This document shows, in pieces, positions 16,712 to 24,792 of a stretch of 64,000 bases of DNA; position 1 is the first letter of the stretch; every line of letters begins with the position of its first letter. Below the pieces are notes generated by a model that did not search any database, had not been told where the DNA came from, and saw only the letters and a list, made by a program, of their open reading frames with translations. A program made the translations under genes and the position numbers. The stretch is taken from contig NZ_DF976999.1 in NCBI RefSeq assembly GCF_001485475.2, positions 96,001-160,000 of the forward strand. The letters run 5' to 3'. Origin of the DNA: Tepidanaerobacter syntrophicus. GTDB taxonomy: Bacteria > Bacillota > Thermosediminibacteria > Thermosediminibacterales > Tepidanaerobacteraceae.

Positions 16712-17437
16712 TTATGGTTTTAATAAAAAAAGCCGCTTTTCAAGCGACTCAATCGGGGTCCCTTTTGGTTTTTCTTTTGGTTTAAGCTTTTGCAGGATGG
16801 AATTTGTCACTGCCTGCCTACTGAAGATCATTCCTCCTGATACTTCAAATTCGGATGGAAATGATTCATTTTCCATAAACAAGATACCATCGGCAAAGCC
16901 AAGTTCCACCGCTTTTCTTGCGTTAAACCAGCTTTCCGCGTCCATTAGGTGCGATATTTTTGCCCTGGAAAGTCCGGTTTTCAGTTCATAAGCGTTGATG
17001 ATGGATTCCTTTATTTCTTCCAGCATTGCGATAGCTTTCTCCATTTCTTCTGTATCACCGATGGCTATTGTCATAGGGTTGTGAATCATCATCATGCTGA
17101 CTGGTGACATAAAGACGTCACCTCCGGCCATAGCTATGACCGAAGCGGCGCTGGCTGCAATACCGTCAATCTTTACCGTCACTTTGCCTTTGTAATCCAT
17201 AAGCATGTTGTAAATTTGATTAGCTGCAAATATATCTCCGCCAGGGCTGTTGATCCAGATCGTTATATCACCCTCTCCGGACAACAGCTCTGATTTGAAC
17301 TGCTTGGGAGTTACTTCGTCTCCCAGCCAGCTTTCTTCAGCTATTGGGCCGTCAATATATAATGTCCGGCTGCCATCATCGTTTTGTATCCAGTTCCAGA
17401 AGCGGCGAACCGGTTTTGGTTTTTGCGATTTGTTCAA
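16712..17437 (-). CDS. Head maturation protease, ClpP-type serine protease
   Basis: 241 residues from a TTG (17435-17437) eight bases after GGAGGG. The longer ATG-started frame overlaps the portal gene by 119 bp and lacks a ribosome site. The fold is S14/ClpP: DITIWINSPGGDIFAANQIY, then GIAASAASVIAMAGG with the catalytic Ser (SAAS), then MMIHNPM with the catalytic His. It removes the capsid delta domain during head assembly. Overlap with the portal end (61 bp) is real and common in these phages. Confidence 0.9.
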   Translation of the reverse strand: MNKSQKPKPVRRFWNWIQNDDGSRTLYIDGPIAEESWLGDEVTPKQFKSELLSGEGDITIWINSPGGDIFAANQIYNMLMDYKGKVTVKIDGIAASAASVIAMAGGDVFMSPVSMMMIHNPMTIAIGDTEEMEKAIAMLEEIKESIINAYELKTGLSRAKISHLMDAESWFNARKAVELGFADGILFMENESFPSEFEVSGGMIFSRQAVTNSILQKLKPKEKPKGTPIESLEKRLFLLKP

Positions 17438-18698
17438 CTTTTGATCCCTCCGTTTCAGCATTGGTTTTACCTGCAAATGCACCTGCATCAGCAAGCTTAG
17501 TCATATTACCGTTGACAAGATATAGGTCGCCACCCAACTCTGCTGGTATCCGGTTCATATCCTCAAGTTCGCGGATATCATTTGCGCTCATCCAGCCGTT
17601 CTGGCGAGCTACAGCATAACCATTCATGCGGCTTGCATAATCACCGCGCAGAAGACCATCTACATTGAATTTGACAATGTATATCCGCTTCTCTGACGGT
17701 AAAAGCAGCGCTTTTTGGAGAGCCTGTTCCCAACGCACCACCCACGGGTCAAGCGTGTATTTAACAAATTCCAAAGATTGCTGTTCGATGTTTGAAAAGC
17801 TTGACTTTTCAAGATCTCCAACCATATGGGGAGGTACTCGGAATATCCGAGCAATTTCATTTATCTGAAACTTTCTTGTCTCTAAAAACTGTGCCTGTTC
17901 GGGTGGAATGCCGATTGGTTGAAACTTCATTCCCTCTTCCAGAACTGCAATGCGATGAGCATTGGCACTTCCTTGATAAACAGCATTCCAGCTTTCTCGC
18001 ACCTTTGCCGGATCCTTTAATACGCCGGGATGTTCCAGAACGCCACCCGGATTTGCTCCGTTGGCAAAAAAGGATGCACCATACTCCTCACAGGCAATAG
18101 CCATGCCTATGGCGTTCTTGGCCATAGCAATAGGGGAGTATCCGATCAGTCCGTCAAAACCGAGTCCCGGGATGTGAAGAACCTCATCACTTCGTAGGTA
18201 TATAAGGCCTGCTTTTGGATTAACCCTACTCTCATCGCTGTCGCGCCGATAAGTGTAAAACAGTTCTCCGTTTGGAGCCCTGTCTACCGTCATTTTGTTT
18301 GGCAAAAGTGGATAAAGCGCCAGCACTCGTCCGGAACCGTCCCTAATAATTTGAGCGTAAGCATTTCCCCATAAAAGAAGATGACTCATCAGTGTTTCTC
18401 GGAACACGAATGAAGTCATCTCAGGGTTTGGTTCGTCATGGAGTAAATAATAGAGCGGGTGGGTCAACGCTTTTTCTTTGCCACCGTCTTCTTTATAGCG
18501 GTACACATGAAGCGGAAGCCCGGCGATGGCTTCTGCAAGTATCCTTACACAGGCATACACTGCAGTTGTCTGCATAGCAGTCCGCTCATTGACAGTCTTT
18601 CCGCTGGATGTGCCGCCGAAGAAAAAGCTATATGCATTACCGAACAGGCTGTTTTTCGGCTTATCCCTTGCTTTGAACAAACGGGAAAATACACTCAT
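17376..18698 (-). CDS. Portal protein, HK97 family
   Basis: 440 residues. GGTSSGKTVNERTAMQTTAV, ACVRILAEAIAGLPLHVYR, LMSHLLLWGNAYAQIIRDG and the stem/clip region ending at MAKNAIGMAIACEEYG are standard for phage_portal/HK97 gp3. The IARIFRVPPHMVGDLEKSSF segment is also diagnostic. It forms the dodecameric DNA entry ring. Its start overlaps the terminase stop (ATGA). No defect seen. Confidence 0.95.
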   Translation of the reverse strand: MSVFSRLFKARDKPKNSLFGNAYSFFFGGTSSGKTVNERTAMQTTAVYACVRILAEAIAGLPLHVYRYKEDGGKEKALTHPLYYLLHDEPNPEMTSFVFRETLMSHLLLWGNAYAQIIRDGSGRVLALYPLLPNKMTVDRAPNGELFYTYRRDSDESRVNPKAGLIYLRSDEVLHIPGLGFDGLIGYSPIAMAKNAIGMAIACEEYGASFFANGANPGGVLEHPGVLKDPAKVRESWNAVYQGSANAHRIAVLEEGMKFQPIGIPPEQAQFLETRKFQINEIARIFRVPPHMVGDLEKSSFSNIEQQSLEFVKYTLDPWVVRWEQALQKALLLPSEKRIYIVKFNVDGLLRGDYASRMNGYAVARQNGWMSANDIRELEDMNRIPAELGGDLYLVNGNMTKLADAGAFAGKTNAETEGSKVEQIAKTKTGSPLLELDTKR

Positions 18699-20347
18699 AT
18701 AATCAACAGCCCCCTTTCATCATAAATTGATCCGTTGCGTTCATCCCCGTCATGCCTTAACGCGCGGTCAAGCGCCATAATTAACGCTACCGCACCATCT
18801 ATTCTCTCGGTGGATTTTTCTTTATCCGGCTTAATGTTTCCGGCGGGGTCGGTTTTGACATAGATATTGTCCATCATCCACCGCAGTACTGGATTACCAC
18901 CATGGGCGATGCGTTCTTCCAATGTCAGCTTCATCAACTCTTTTGTAGGCGGCGACATATCCTTGAAACCCTGACCGAATGGAACAACCGTAAACCCCAA
19001 AGCCTCGAGGTTTTGCGTCATCTGAATTGCGCCCCAGCGGTCAAAGGCTATTTCCTTAATGTTATATTTCATTCCGAGTTCCTCAATAAAGGTTTCGATA
19101 AAGCCATAATGCACGACGTTACCCTCAGTGGTATATAAAAAGCCTTGCCTCTCCCAGACATCATAAGGCACATGATCTCTCCGCACACGCTGATCAATAT
19201 TCTCCTCCGGTATCCAGAAAAAAGGTAGAATCTGATATTTATCAGATTCATCAAGCGGTGGAAACACCAGCACAAAGGCGGTAATATCGGTAGTAGATGA
19301 CAGGTCAAGTCCTCCGTAACAGGTTCTACCGCGCAATTTTTCTGCATCAACAGGAAACGCACACTTATCCCATTTATCCATTGGCATCCAGCGCACCGAT
19401 TGTTTCACCCACTGATTTAAGCGGAGCTGACGGAATAAATTTTCCTCTGCAGGATTTTGCTTGGCATTTTCACAAGCCACCCTCAATTTTTCGATGTCGA
19501 CTGTAATGCCCAGTGACGGGTTAACCTTTCTCCATACCTTTTCACTTGTCCAGTCATCGGTATCGGCTGCACTGTAGATAACAGGGTAGAAAGTCGGATC
19601 TATCTTACGTCCCTGAAGAATATCCTCAGCCTTTTGATGCACTTCCCAGCAGATGGAATTACGGTCGGTACCCGCAGTTGTAATCAGGAAAAACAGAGGC
19701 TGTTTTCTTGCATCGCCAGATCCGTGAAGCATTACATCATAAAGATCCCTGTTTGGCTGGGCATGAAGTTCGTCAAATACCACACCATGGACGTTTAGGC
19801 CATGTTTCGTATATGCCTCCGCTGAAAGCACCTGATAAAAACTGCCTAACGGTTTATAAACCAGCCGCTTCTGTGACAGCATTGGTTTAATTCGAGATTT
19901 TAATGCCGGACACTGTTCCACCATATCTACTGCAACATCGAAAACAATGGATGCCTGCTGACGGTCAGATGCACATCCGTAAACCTCGCCGCCATGCTCG
20001 AAATCACCGCAGGTAAGGTATAAAGCAATTGCCGCTGCAAGTTCGCTCTTACCCTGCTTTTTTGGAATTTCTATATAGGCAGTGTTAAACTGCCTGTATC
20101 CGTTAGGTTTCAAGATTCCGAATATATCCCGGACAATCTGTTCCTGCCAGTCAATTAATTCAAAAGGCATTCCATACCATTCACCCTTGGTATGCTTCAG
20201 GCAGTTTATAAAAGTAACAGCGGCATCCGCCGCTTCCTTGTCATATCGAGAACCTTCCGCCATAAACTTGGTTGGTTTATATCGTTTTAACTTCCGCAGC
20301 TTTGCCGCCTCCTTTCCTAAAATTGAGCAAGAAAAAAGGAACCTCAT
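18695..20347 (-). CDS. terL: Terminase large subunit
   Basis: 550 residues. The ATPase domain shows a Walker A-like IEIPKKQGKSELAAAIAL, VVFDELHAQPN as Walker B, and LITTAGTDRNS as motif C. The C-terminal nuclease contains GGLDLSSTTDITA with the first catalytic Asp, and AFDRWGAIQM and DKEKSTERIDGAVALIMALD with the others. It cuts and pumps phage DNA. The assigned ATG follows GGAGAGG; translation from a start nearer LRKLKRYKPTKFMAEGS is an alternative. Unlike most phages, the small subunit lies about 6 kb away. Confidence 0.95.
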   Translation of the reverse strand: MRFLFSCSILGKEAAKLRKLKRYKPTKFMAEGSRYDKEAADAAVTFINCLKHTKGEWYGMPFELIDWQEQIVRDIFGILKPNGYRQFNTAYIEIPKKQGKSELAAAIALYLTCGDFEHGGEVYGCASDRQQASIVFDVAVDMVEQCPALKSRIKPMLSQKRLVYKPLGSFYQVLSAEAYTKHGLNVHGVVFDELHAQPNRDLYDVMLHGSGDARKQPLFFLITTAGTDRNSICWEVHQKAEDILQGRKIDPTFYPVIYSAADTDDWTSEKVWRKVNPSLGITVDIEKLRVACENAKQNPAEENLFRQLRLNQWVKQSVRWMPMDKWDKCAFPVDAEKLRGRTCYGGLDLSSTTDITAFVLVFPPLDESDKYQILPFFWIPEENIDQRVRRDHVPYDVWERQGFLYTTEGNVVHYGFIETFIEELGMKYNIKEIAFDRWGAIQMTQNLEALGFTVVPFGQGFKDMSPPTKELMKLTLEERIAHGGNPVLRWMMDNIYVKTDPAGNIKPDKEKSTERIDGAVALIMALDRALRHDGDERNGSIYDERGLLII

Positions 20348-20401
20348 GGATGAAGTTCCTCTCCTTAGTGGATTTCTATGAAGCTTGTTACGTTATTACC
20401 G

Positions 20402-20596
20402 TTATCGTTTGCCTGTCAGGATAAACTCGGCATATTCTTTCTTGTGTTCATTAAGAAATACTACTAATTCATAAAACCCCATTTTATATGCCTCTTCCTG
20501 TACTCTTGGCAAGTCAAACATATTACAGGTACCGCTGTCCCGTATGGCCATAATCTGCCGATAAATCTTATCAGTTATCAGATTCTCGTTACCCAT
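20402..20596 (-). CDS. DUF5049 family protein
   Basis: 64 residues. Segments IYRQIMAIRDSGTCNMFDLP and MGFYELVVFLNEHKKEYAEF match the DUF5049 family of small phage proteins, which is often found just upstream of terminase in clostridial phages. It has no known activity and no membrane or metal motif. It follows the GGCT gene by three bases and is probably coupled to it. Confidence 0.8.
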   Translation of the reverse strand: MGNENLITDKIYRQIMAIRDSGTCNMFDLPRVQEEAYKMGFYELVVFLNEHKKEYAEFILTGKR

Positions 20597-20599
20597 GTC

Positions 20600-21067
20600 C
20601 TACACCTCTGACTTCTCTGCCGCTGAAATTGAATCTCTTACCGCTTTATTGAGAAATGAAATATCAAAACCCGCATCTATATAGCCCTGCCGAATCACCT
20701 CGTAATAGTAACGACCCGGTGCTCCCAAAGGTCTACCTTCATTCATGATATACACCATTGCGGGCACCCACTGCCCTTTGAAACGTACCTTAACCATTTC
20801 TTTCCGGTATAGATGCGGATAACCTTCATATCTGTCCAGCGCCTCCTCATCATTAGGCATGATTCTCCAGAGCAGTACTGGTACACTTTCACCTTTTTGC
20901 TTTTCTATTGTTGCTACTGCGCCACCATTCCCGCCTCTGAATAACAGCCGATATCCTGTGAGTTTTGCACTCCCCAGCACTTTTGCCGTCGGGCAGCGGT
21001 ATGCCATCTGCCTTAAGTTCAGATTGCTTCCGTATGCTAAATATATGGTTCCTTTTTCTTTGCTCAT
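20600..21067 (-). CDS. Gamma-glutamylcyclotransferase (GGCT) family protein
   Basis: 155 residues. The substrate loop is AYGSNLNLRQM (11-21) and the catalytic Glu is E81 in DRYEGYP, so the GGCT active site is intact. Enzymes of this fold release 5-oxoproline from gamma-glutamyl amides. In phage genomes they occur beside amidoligases, and comparative work by Iyer and colleagues proposed that the pair makes and removes amide tags on peptides. Here the amidoligase gene ends 61 bp upstream, after a strong hairpin (21095-21118). Target unknown. Confidence 0.88.
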   Translation of the reverse strand: MSKEKGTIYLAYGSNLNLRQMAYRCPTAKVLGSAKLTGYRLLFRGGNGGAVATIEKQKGESVPVLLWRIMPNDEEALDRYEGYPHLYRKEMVKVRFKGQWVPAMVYIMNEGRPLGAPGRYYYEVIRQGYIDAGFDISFLNKAVRDSISAAEKSEV

Positions 21068-21094
21068 CGTATCATCCTCCTTGTATTTAACAAG

Positions 21095-21118
21095 GCAGAG
21101 GCGGAGATCCGCCCCTGC
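21095..21118 (-). promoter_or_regulatory. GC-rich hairpin between amidoligase and GGCT genes
   Basis: GCAGGGGCGGA pairs with TCCGCCTCTGC over ten of eleven positions with a two-base loop. There is no T-tract after it, so it is more likely an mRNA processing or stability element than a terminator. Confidence 0.5.
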
Positions 21119-21128
21119 GCTTGTCTAT

Positions 21129-22028
21129 CTATGCTGCCCGAAACCGCCATGCTGCGTTACCATCAAGGTGTTTGCAAAGATGCTCCCGGCAGTTTTTGAA
21201 CTCATCACCAATAAGTCCTATGCGGTTGAGATATGTCCGCATGGCAAACTTCTCGTTTTCAACCTGCGGTTTCTTGCTGGAAGCGCATTTTTGGGTTAAC
21301 GCCTGATGGTTTAACGCAAGGGCAAGCACTATGTAGCTTCTGATTTTTCCCGCATGAAGTTCGCTGTTAAAGCCTCGAAGCTCAATTGTCCCATTGCCGT
21401 TAAAAAAGCTATGCAGGTTCAAAAAGTGGTACCTGCTATTATGGTAATGGGTGCTTCGGCTTTCGCTATAACCTTCGTACCAGATGCTCTCAATCGCCGC
21501 CATGGTTTTGGGCTTACGCCGATTCATCTTCTCAACCAGTGCCGCATCCATCTTTTTACAAAACCGCATCCTGTCCGGCTCAATCTGCAATGCTTTATAG
21601 AAAAGGTCATTCTTGCTGGCGATAATATTGATAAAATTGCGGATGCTTCGCGGTGTGTGGTCTGCCCCGTCTATATGGATATGAATTCCACAGCTTGTGT
21701 TTGCAAAACCTCCCGCCTTGCAAAGCCTTCTTATCAATTCCTGCAGGGTTTCAATGTCTTCGCGGTATGTCAGTATCGGACTTACCAACTCGACGCTATA
21801 TTCCCGGCCAGCCGCCACAATCCTGCCGTTTTCCTTTTTCTGAGTCCGGATGCTCCCGTCGCTCATGAATTTCCATATCCGTCCATCCGGTGCAATAACC
21901 TTATGGGTATCGTAATAATCTCCGCTGGATTCAATCCTCCCTCCAAGAAAAGCTGCTGCAGTTTTTGCCGCCTGTTTTCTTGTAATCCCCGTCAATTCTA
22001 CCTCGATTCCAAATCTCGTTGTAAGCAT
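21129..22028 (-). CDS. Phage amidoligase (Amidoligase_2, ATP-dependent carboxylate-amine ligase fold)
   Basis: 299 residues from ATG behind GAGGAAAAAGCGCA. The glutamine-synthetase-like core motifs are present: FGIEVELTG (6-14), REYSVELVSP, SCGIHIHIDG with metal-binding H115/H117 and D119, and HFLNLHSF plus GTIELRGFNSELHAGKI with further acidic and basic residues. Such enzymes ligate amines to carboxylates on peptides or proteins. The last ~45 residues (ENEKFAMRTYLNRIGLIGDE) recur in the neighbouring 22725-23417 product. Forms a group with GGCT downstream. Substrate not known. Confidence 0.88.
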   Translation of the reverse strand: MLTTRFGIEVELTGITRKQAAKTAAAFLGGRIESSGDYYDTHKVIAPDGRIWKFMSDGSIRTQKKENGRIVAAGREYSVELVSPILTYREDIETLQELIRRLCKAGGFANTSCGIHIHIDGADHTPRSIRNFINIIASKNDLFYKALQIEPDRMRFCKKMDAALVEKMNRRKPKTMAAIESIWYEGYSESRSTHYHNSRYHFLNLHSFFNGNGTIELRGFNSELHAGKIRSYIVLALALNHQALTQKCASSKKPQVENEKFAMRTYLNRIGLIGDEFKNCREHLCKHLDGNAAWRFRAA

Positions 22029-22058
22029 TGCGCTTTTTCCTCGCTTTCTCTGTGTTTT

Positions 22059-22110
22059 TTGCCCTTTGGCAGTGTACATTAGGCCATTGAAAACACAGGA
22101 TAGCAAGGCA
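22059..22110 (-). repeat. Conserved leader element, copy A, upstream of the amidoligase
   Basis: On the minus strand CCTTGCTATCC, exactly 16 nt, then TAATGTAC, followed by a small hairpin TGCC-AAAG-GGCA. The same two blocks with the same 16-nt gap precede the amidoligase-like gene (copy B, 23472-23527). Confidence 0.5.
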
Positions 22111-22169
22111 ATTCTGCGTGAGTTTTCACTGGATTTTGAACAATTTTACACATCTTGAATTGTGTACAT

Positions 22170-22400
22170 TTACAGCTTTCTGATCACATCTATACCATAG
22201 GCTACACCCAAAGAAGAACCGCAGTCCCAGTTGATATGAACGGTTCCGATATCATCCACGAAAGATACTGTTCCTTGGTCTCCCGGTTTCAGCTTAGAAT
22301 ACGGATCATCCATGCAGATAAGCTCAACACGTGTTCCCGGCGGATACTGCTCTTTAATGCGAAGGACTGTTTCTTTTGAAGGGAAGCCTCTTGCACTCAT
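22170..22400 (-). CDS. DUF4314 family protein
   Basis: 76 residues: YPPGTRVELICMDDPYSKLK, PGDQGTVSFVDDIGTVHINW and DCGSSLGVAYGIDVIRK. This is the small SH3-like beta-barrel known as DUF4314, found in many Firmicutes phages and conjugative elements. The fold suggests binding to a partner protein or nucleic acid; no catalytic residues are visible. Overlaps the upstream DUF6329-like gene by 4 bp. Confidence 0.82.
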   Translation of the reverse strand: MSARGFPSKETVLRIKEQYPPGTRVELICMDDPYSKLKPGDQGTVSFVDDIGTVHINWDCGSSLGVAYGIDVIRKL

Positions 22401-22732
22401 AGTTCGTCCTCCTCTCCATGATAATATGCGGCATACTTTGGGTAATCTCTACCATCCGGCATTACCAACACTCCATCAGACCGTCCCCGCTGCTTAACCA
22501 GCAAGCAAAGCCACACTCCATCCTCATTAATGTGACAAAGCCCTTTATTTTCCTCAATGAAAATGCGATCAACACATAGGTCGGCAACGAAGTTATCATA
22601 ATCAATCTTTGATAGCTCGATAGTTTTTACAACTACAAATCGTTTCCTCGTCTCATACCGATGCGGCACTTTTAAATCCTCTATCCTAAACGGATGCTTG
22701 ACAAAGAAGGCGGTGCTATGAAAATCATTCAT
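22397..22732 (-). CDS. DUF6329-like phage protein
   Basis: 111 residues from the ATG before NDFHSTAFFVKHPFRIED. The pattern RFVVVKTIELSKIDYDNFVA, ENKGLCHINEDGVWLCLLV and a final VMPDGRDYPKYAAYY fits a small phage family annotated DUF6329 that co-occurs with DUF4314 and amidoligase. It overlaps the end of the amidoligase-like gene by 8 bp. An ORF extension to 22825 would overlap by ~100 bp and was not used. Function unknown. Confidence 0.65.
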   Translation of the reverse strand: MNDFHSTAFFVKHPFRIEDLKVPHRYETRKRFVVVKTIELSKIDYDNFVADLCVDRIFIEENKGLCHINEDGVWLCLLVKQRGRSDGVLVMPDGRDYPKYAAYYHGEEDEL

Positions 22733-23417
22733 TTTCGTCCACCGCCTTTGCTCTGCCTTTCCTATACGCCCCGTTACCGGACAGCCTTGAAAGCAACACC
22801 TTGCGTTCAGTTTTGAAGTTATCACCTATAAAACCCAACCTAAGCAGGAAACAGCGAAAAGCATATTTTTCATTATCTGTTGGTTTTTCTTTTCGTAGTA
22901 CTCGCTTCTGTAATTTTGCCTGTTCTGCCATCTGCTTTGCCAGCGTTATATAGGTCTGCACTTCATCAGCATTTAAAGTCGCGTTCCAGAAAGGGAAGGA
23001 AATCTCATCATTTTCAGCTAAGACTACAAGTTCCCCCTCAATCAACATCGCCTTCTTTATCAATGTCTCTTTGCTGGCCAGCATATTATTAAGGTTTTCA
23101 AGGCTTGTCTCGCTAAAGCCCTCCAAAAAAAGAGTAATTGTCATGGTTCCCTCTGCTGATAAGCCCGCCATATTCAGCGCGTCAATAACAGAACGGATGG
23201 TTTTTATTTCATTGAGACTGATTTTCGGTGAGTGAACCACACTGTCCCTGTCAATCGTCCAACTGCCAGCAGATTTTTCGTCTTTAATCTCATACAAAAA
23301 CTCCGGTGCTCCGGCATAGCGCACCTGGCCTTCAAGGGCTTCAGCTATGACCGAGGCAATGGCTTTTCTCTCCTGACCGACAATCTTCTGTGAAAAGCGA
23401 AAGCTGTTATTGCTCAT
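22725..23417 (-). CDS. Degenerate amidoligase paralogue (probable pseudo-enzyme)
   Basis: 230 residues from ATG spaced 8 nt after GGGGAGG. The whole protein aligns with the neighbouring amidoligase: ENEKYAFRCFLLRLGFIGDN near the C-terminus, and LEGFSETSLENLNNMLASKE against DGADHTPRSIRNFINIIASK. The catalytic blocks are lost: FGIEVEL has become FRFSQKI, and HIHID has become TLFLE (95-99). The middle ~60 residues corresponding to the YHNSRYHFLNLHSF region are missing. The frame is intact, so it is retained as a protein, perhaps a regulatory or scaffold subunit. The function is inferred only. Confidence 0.7.
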   Translation of the reverse strand: MSNNSFRFSQKIVGQERKAIASVIAEALEGQVRYAGAPEFLYEIKDEKSAGSWTIDRDSVVHSPKISLNEIKTIRSVIDALNMAGLSAEGTMTITLFLEGFSETSLENLNNMLASKETLIKKAMLIEGELVVLAENDEISFPFWNATLNADEVQTYITLAKQMAEQAKLQKRVLRKEKPTDNEKYAFRCFLLRLGFIGDNFKTERKVLLSRLSGNGAYRKGRAKAVDENE

Positions 23418-23471
23418 GCCATACACCTCCCCTCAAATAAGCTAAAACATTTTTGATTCCCATAAAAAATC

Positions 23472-23527
23472 CCACCTTTCCTTTTTGGTGGAGTACATTA
23501 ACGCTCTGTTTTGAGGGGAAAGCAAGG
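23472..23527 (-). repeat. Conserved leader element, copy B, upstream of the amidoligase paralogue
   Basis: On the minus strand CCTTGCTTTCC, 16 nt, TAATGTAC, then a hairpin CCACC/GGTGG. The blocks and spacing are the same as in copy A. The hairpin sequence differs but the hairpin is conserved in position. Confidence 0.5.
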
Positions 23528-23533
23528 ACATTT

Positions 23534-24787
23534 TTAATCAATCTGTGTTTCCGCGTAAGGTATTTTTTCACTACCTGTTACCAAGAATACTGAATCTGCG
23601 CCAAATTGTGAAACATAGCGCTTTACAATCACATCGCAGTATTTCGAGTCAAGCTCCATCATAAAACAAACCCGCCCGGTCTGCTGTGCCGCAATCATTG
23701 TCGTACCAGAACCACCGAACAGGTCAAGAGTTAAATCTCCAATATGGGAACTATTGAGCATTGCCTTTGCTACAAGCGATACCGGCTTCATGGTAGGGTG
23801 CTCCTCCGATACTTTAGGACGGGGTATCTCCCAAACATCTGACTGTTTACGGTCTTTAAGCGGGCAAAGGCGTGTTCCTTCAAGCCAACCATACCAGATC
23901 GGCTCGTACTGGGTATGATAGTCCTTTCTTGATAGTACCAAGCTGTCTTTTTTCCATATAATTGTGCTCGACCAGTGATACCCTGCCTCCCGCATGACGT
24001 TCATCAAACTGCCCCATTCCTGAGCACTCATTACCACATAGGTCATGCATCCGGCTTCAGAAACCTCTTTCATGCATTTAAAAGCGCGCAATAAAAAAGC
24101 GCCGAATTCTTCGGTGCTCATATTGTCATTTAGAATTTGTCTTGGCTTCCAGCTTGGATGCCTGGTATCTGAACCGTAATCAACATTCCAGGGTGGGTCG
24201 GTGAAAACAAATCTCGCCTTTTGCCCATCCATCAGCTTTTGCACATCTGAAAGCAGTGTGCTGTCACCGCACATCAGACGGTGGCTGCCAAGTACCCATA
24301 TGTCGCCCTTTTTAGTGACCGGAATTTTAATCTCTGCAATTGCCTTTTCTGTATCGAAATTATCCTCTTTGACATTAGCGGTTGATTTATCACGGAACAA
24401 CTCATCAATTTCCGCAGCATCAAACCCGGTAAGAGAAACATCAAAGCCATCTTCATTTAAATCCATAAGCAGATCGGTCAAAAGCGGAATATCAAACTCA
24501 CCACTGATTTTATTCAGCGCGACATTGAGCGCCTTTTCCCGCTGTTCATCCAAATCAAGTACAACACAGTCGATCTCCTTATACCCCAAAGCTGTAAGTA
24601 CTTTATAACGCTGATGTCCGCCGACAATATTCCCGGTGCGTTTATTCCATATGACCGGCTCTACATATCCAAACTCTTCAATGGATCGGCGGAGTTTCTC
24701 GTATTCAGGATCGCCCGGTTTTAAGTCCTTCCGCGGATTATATTTAGATGGTTTTAGTTTTTCTGTTGGTATTTTCAGTATATCCAT
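23534..24787 (-). CDS. ParB-like domain fused to an N6-adenine-type DNA methyltransferase
   Basis: 417 residues. Residues 1-110 are a ParB/sulfiredoxin-like domain (YNPRKDLKPGDPEY, GYVEPVIWN and NIVGGHQR at 53-60). The methyltransferase follows with catalytic DPPW (RFVFTDPPWNVDYGS) before the SAM motif DLFGGSGTTMIAAQ, the order of the beta class. DPPW points to N6-adenine or N4-cytosine methylation. There is no restriction gene beside it, so it probably protects or marks phage DNA. Its ParB part is nearly the same as in the next gene, so the two arose by duplication. Confidence 0.9.
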   Translation of the reverse strand: MDILKIPTEKLKPSKYNPRKDLKPGDPEYEKLRRSIEEFGYVEPVIWNKRTGNIVGGHQRYKVLTALGYKEIDCVVLDLDEQREKALNVALNKISGEFDIPLLTDLLMDLNEDGFDVSLTGFDAAEIDELFRDKSTANVKEDNFDTEKAIAEIKIPVTKKGDIWVLGSHRLMCGDSTLLSDVQKLMDGQKARFVFTDPPWNVDYGSDTRHPSWKPRQILNDNMSTEEFGAFLLRAFKCMKEVSEAGCMTYVVMSAQEWGSLMNVMREAGYHWSSTIIWKKDSLVLSRKDYHTQYEPIWYGWLEGTRLCPLKDRKQSDVWEIPRPKVSEEHPTMKPVSLVAKAMLNSSHIGDLTLDLFGGSGTTMIAAQQTGRVCFMMELDSKYCDVIVKRYVSQFGADSVFLVTGSEKIPYAETQID

Positions 24788-24792
24788 AAATC

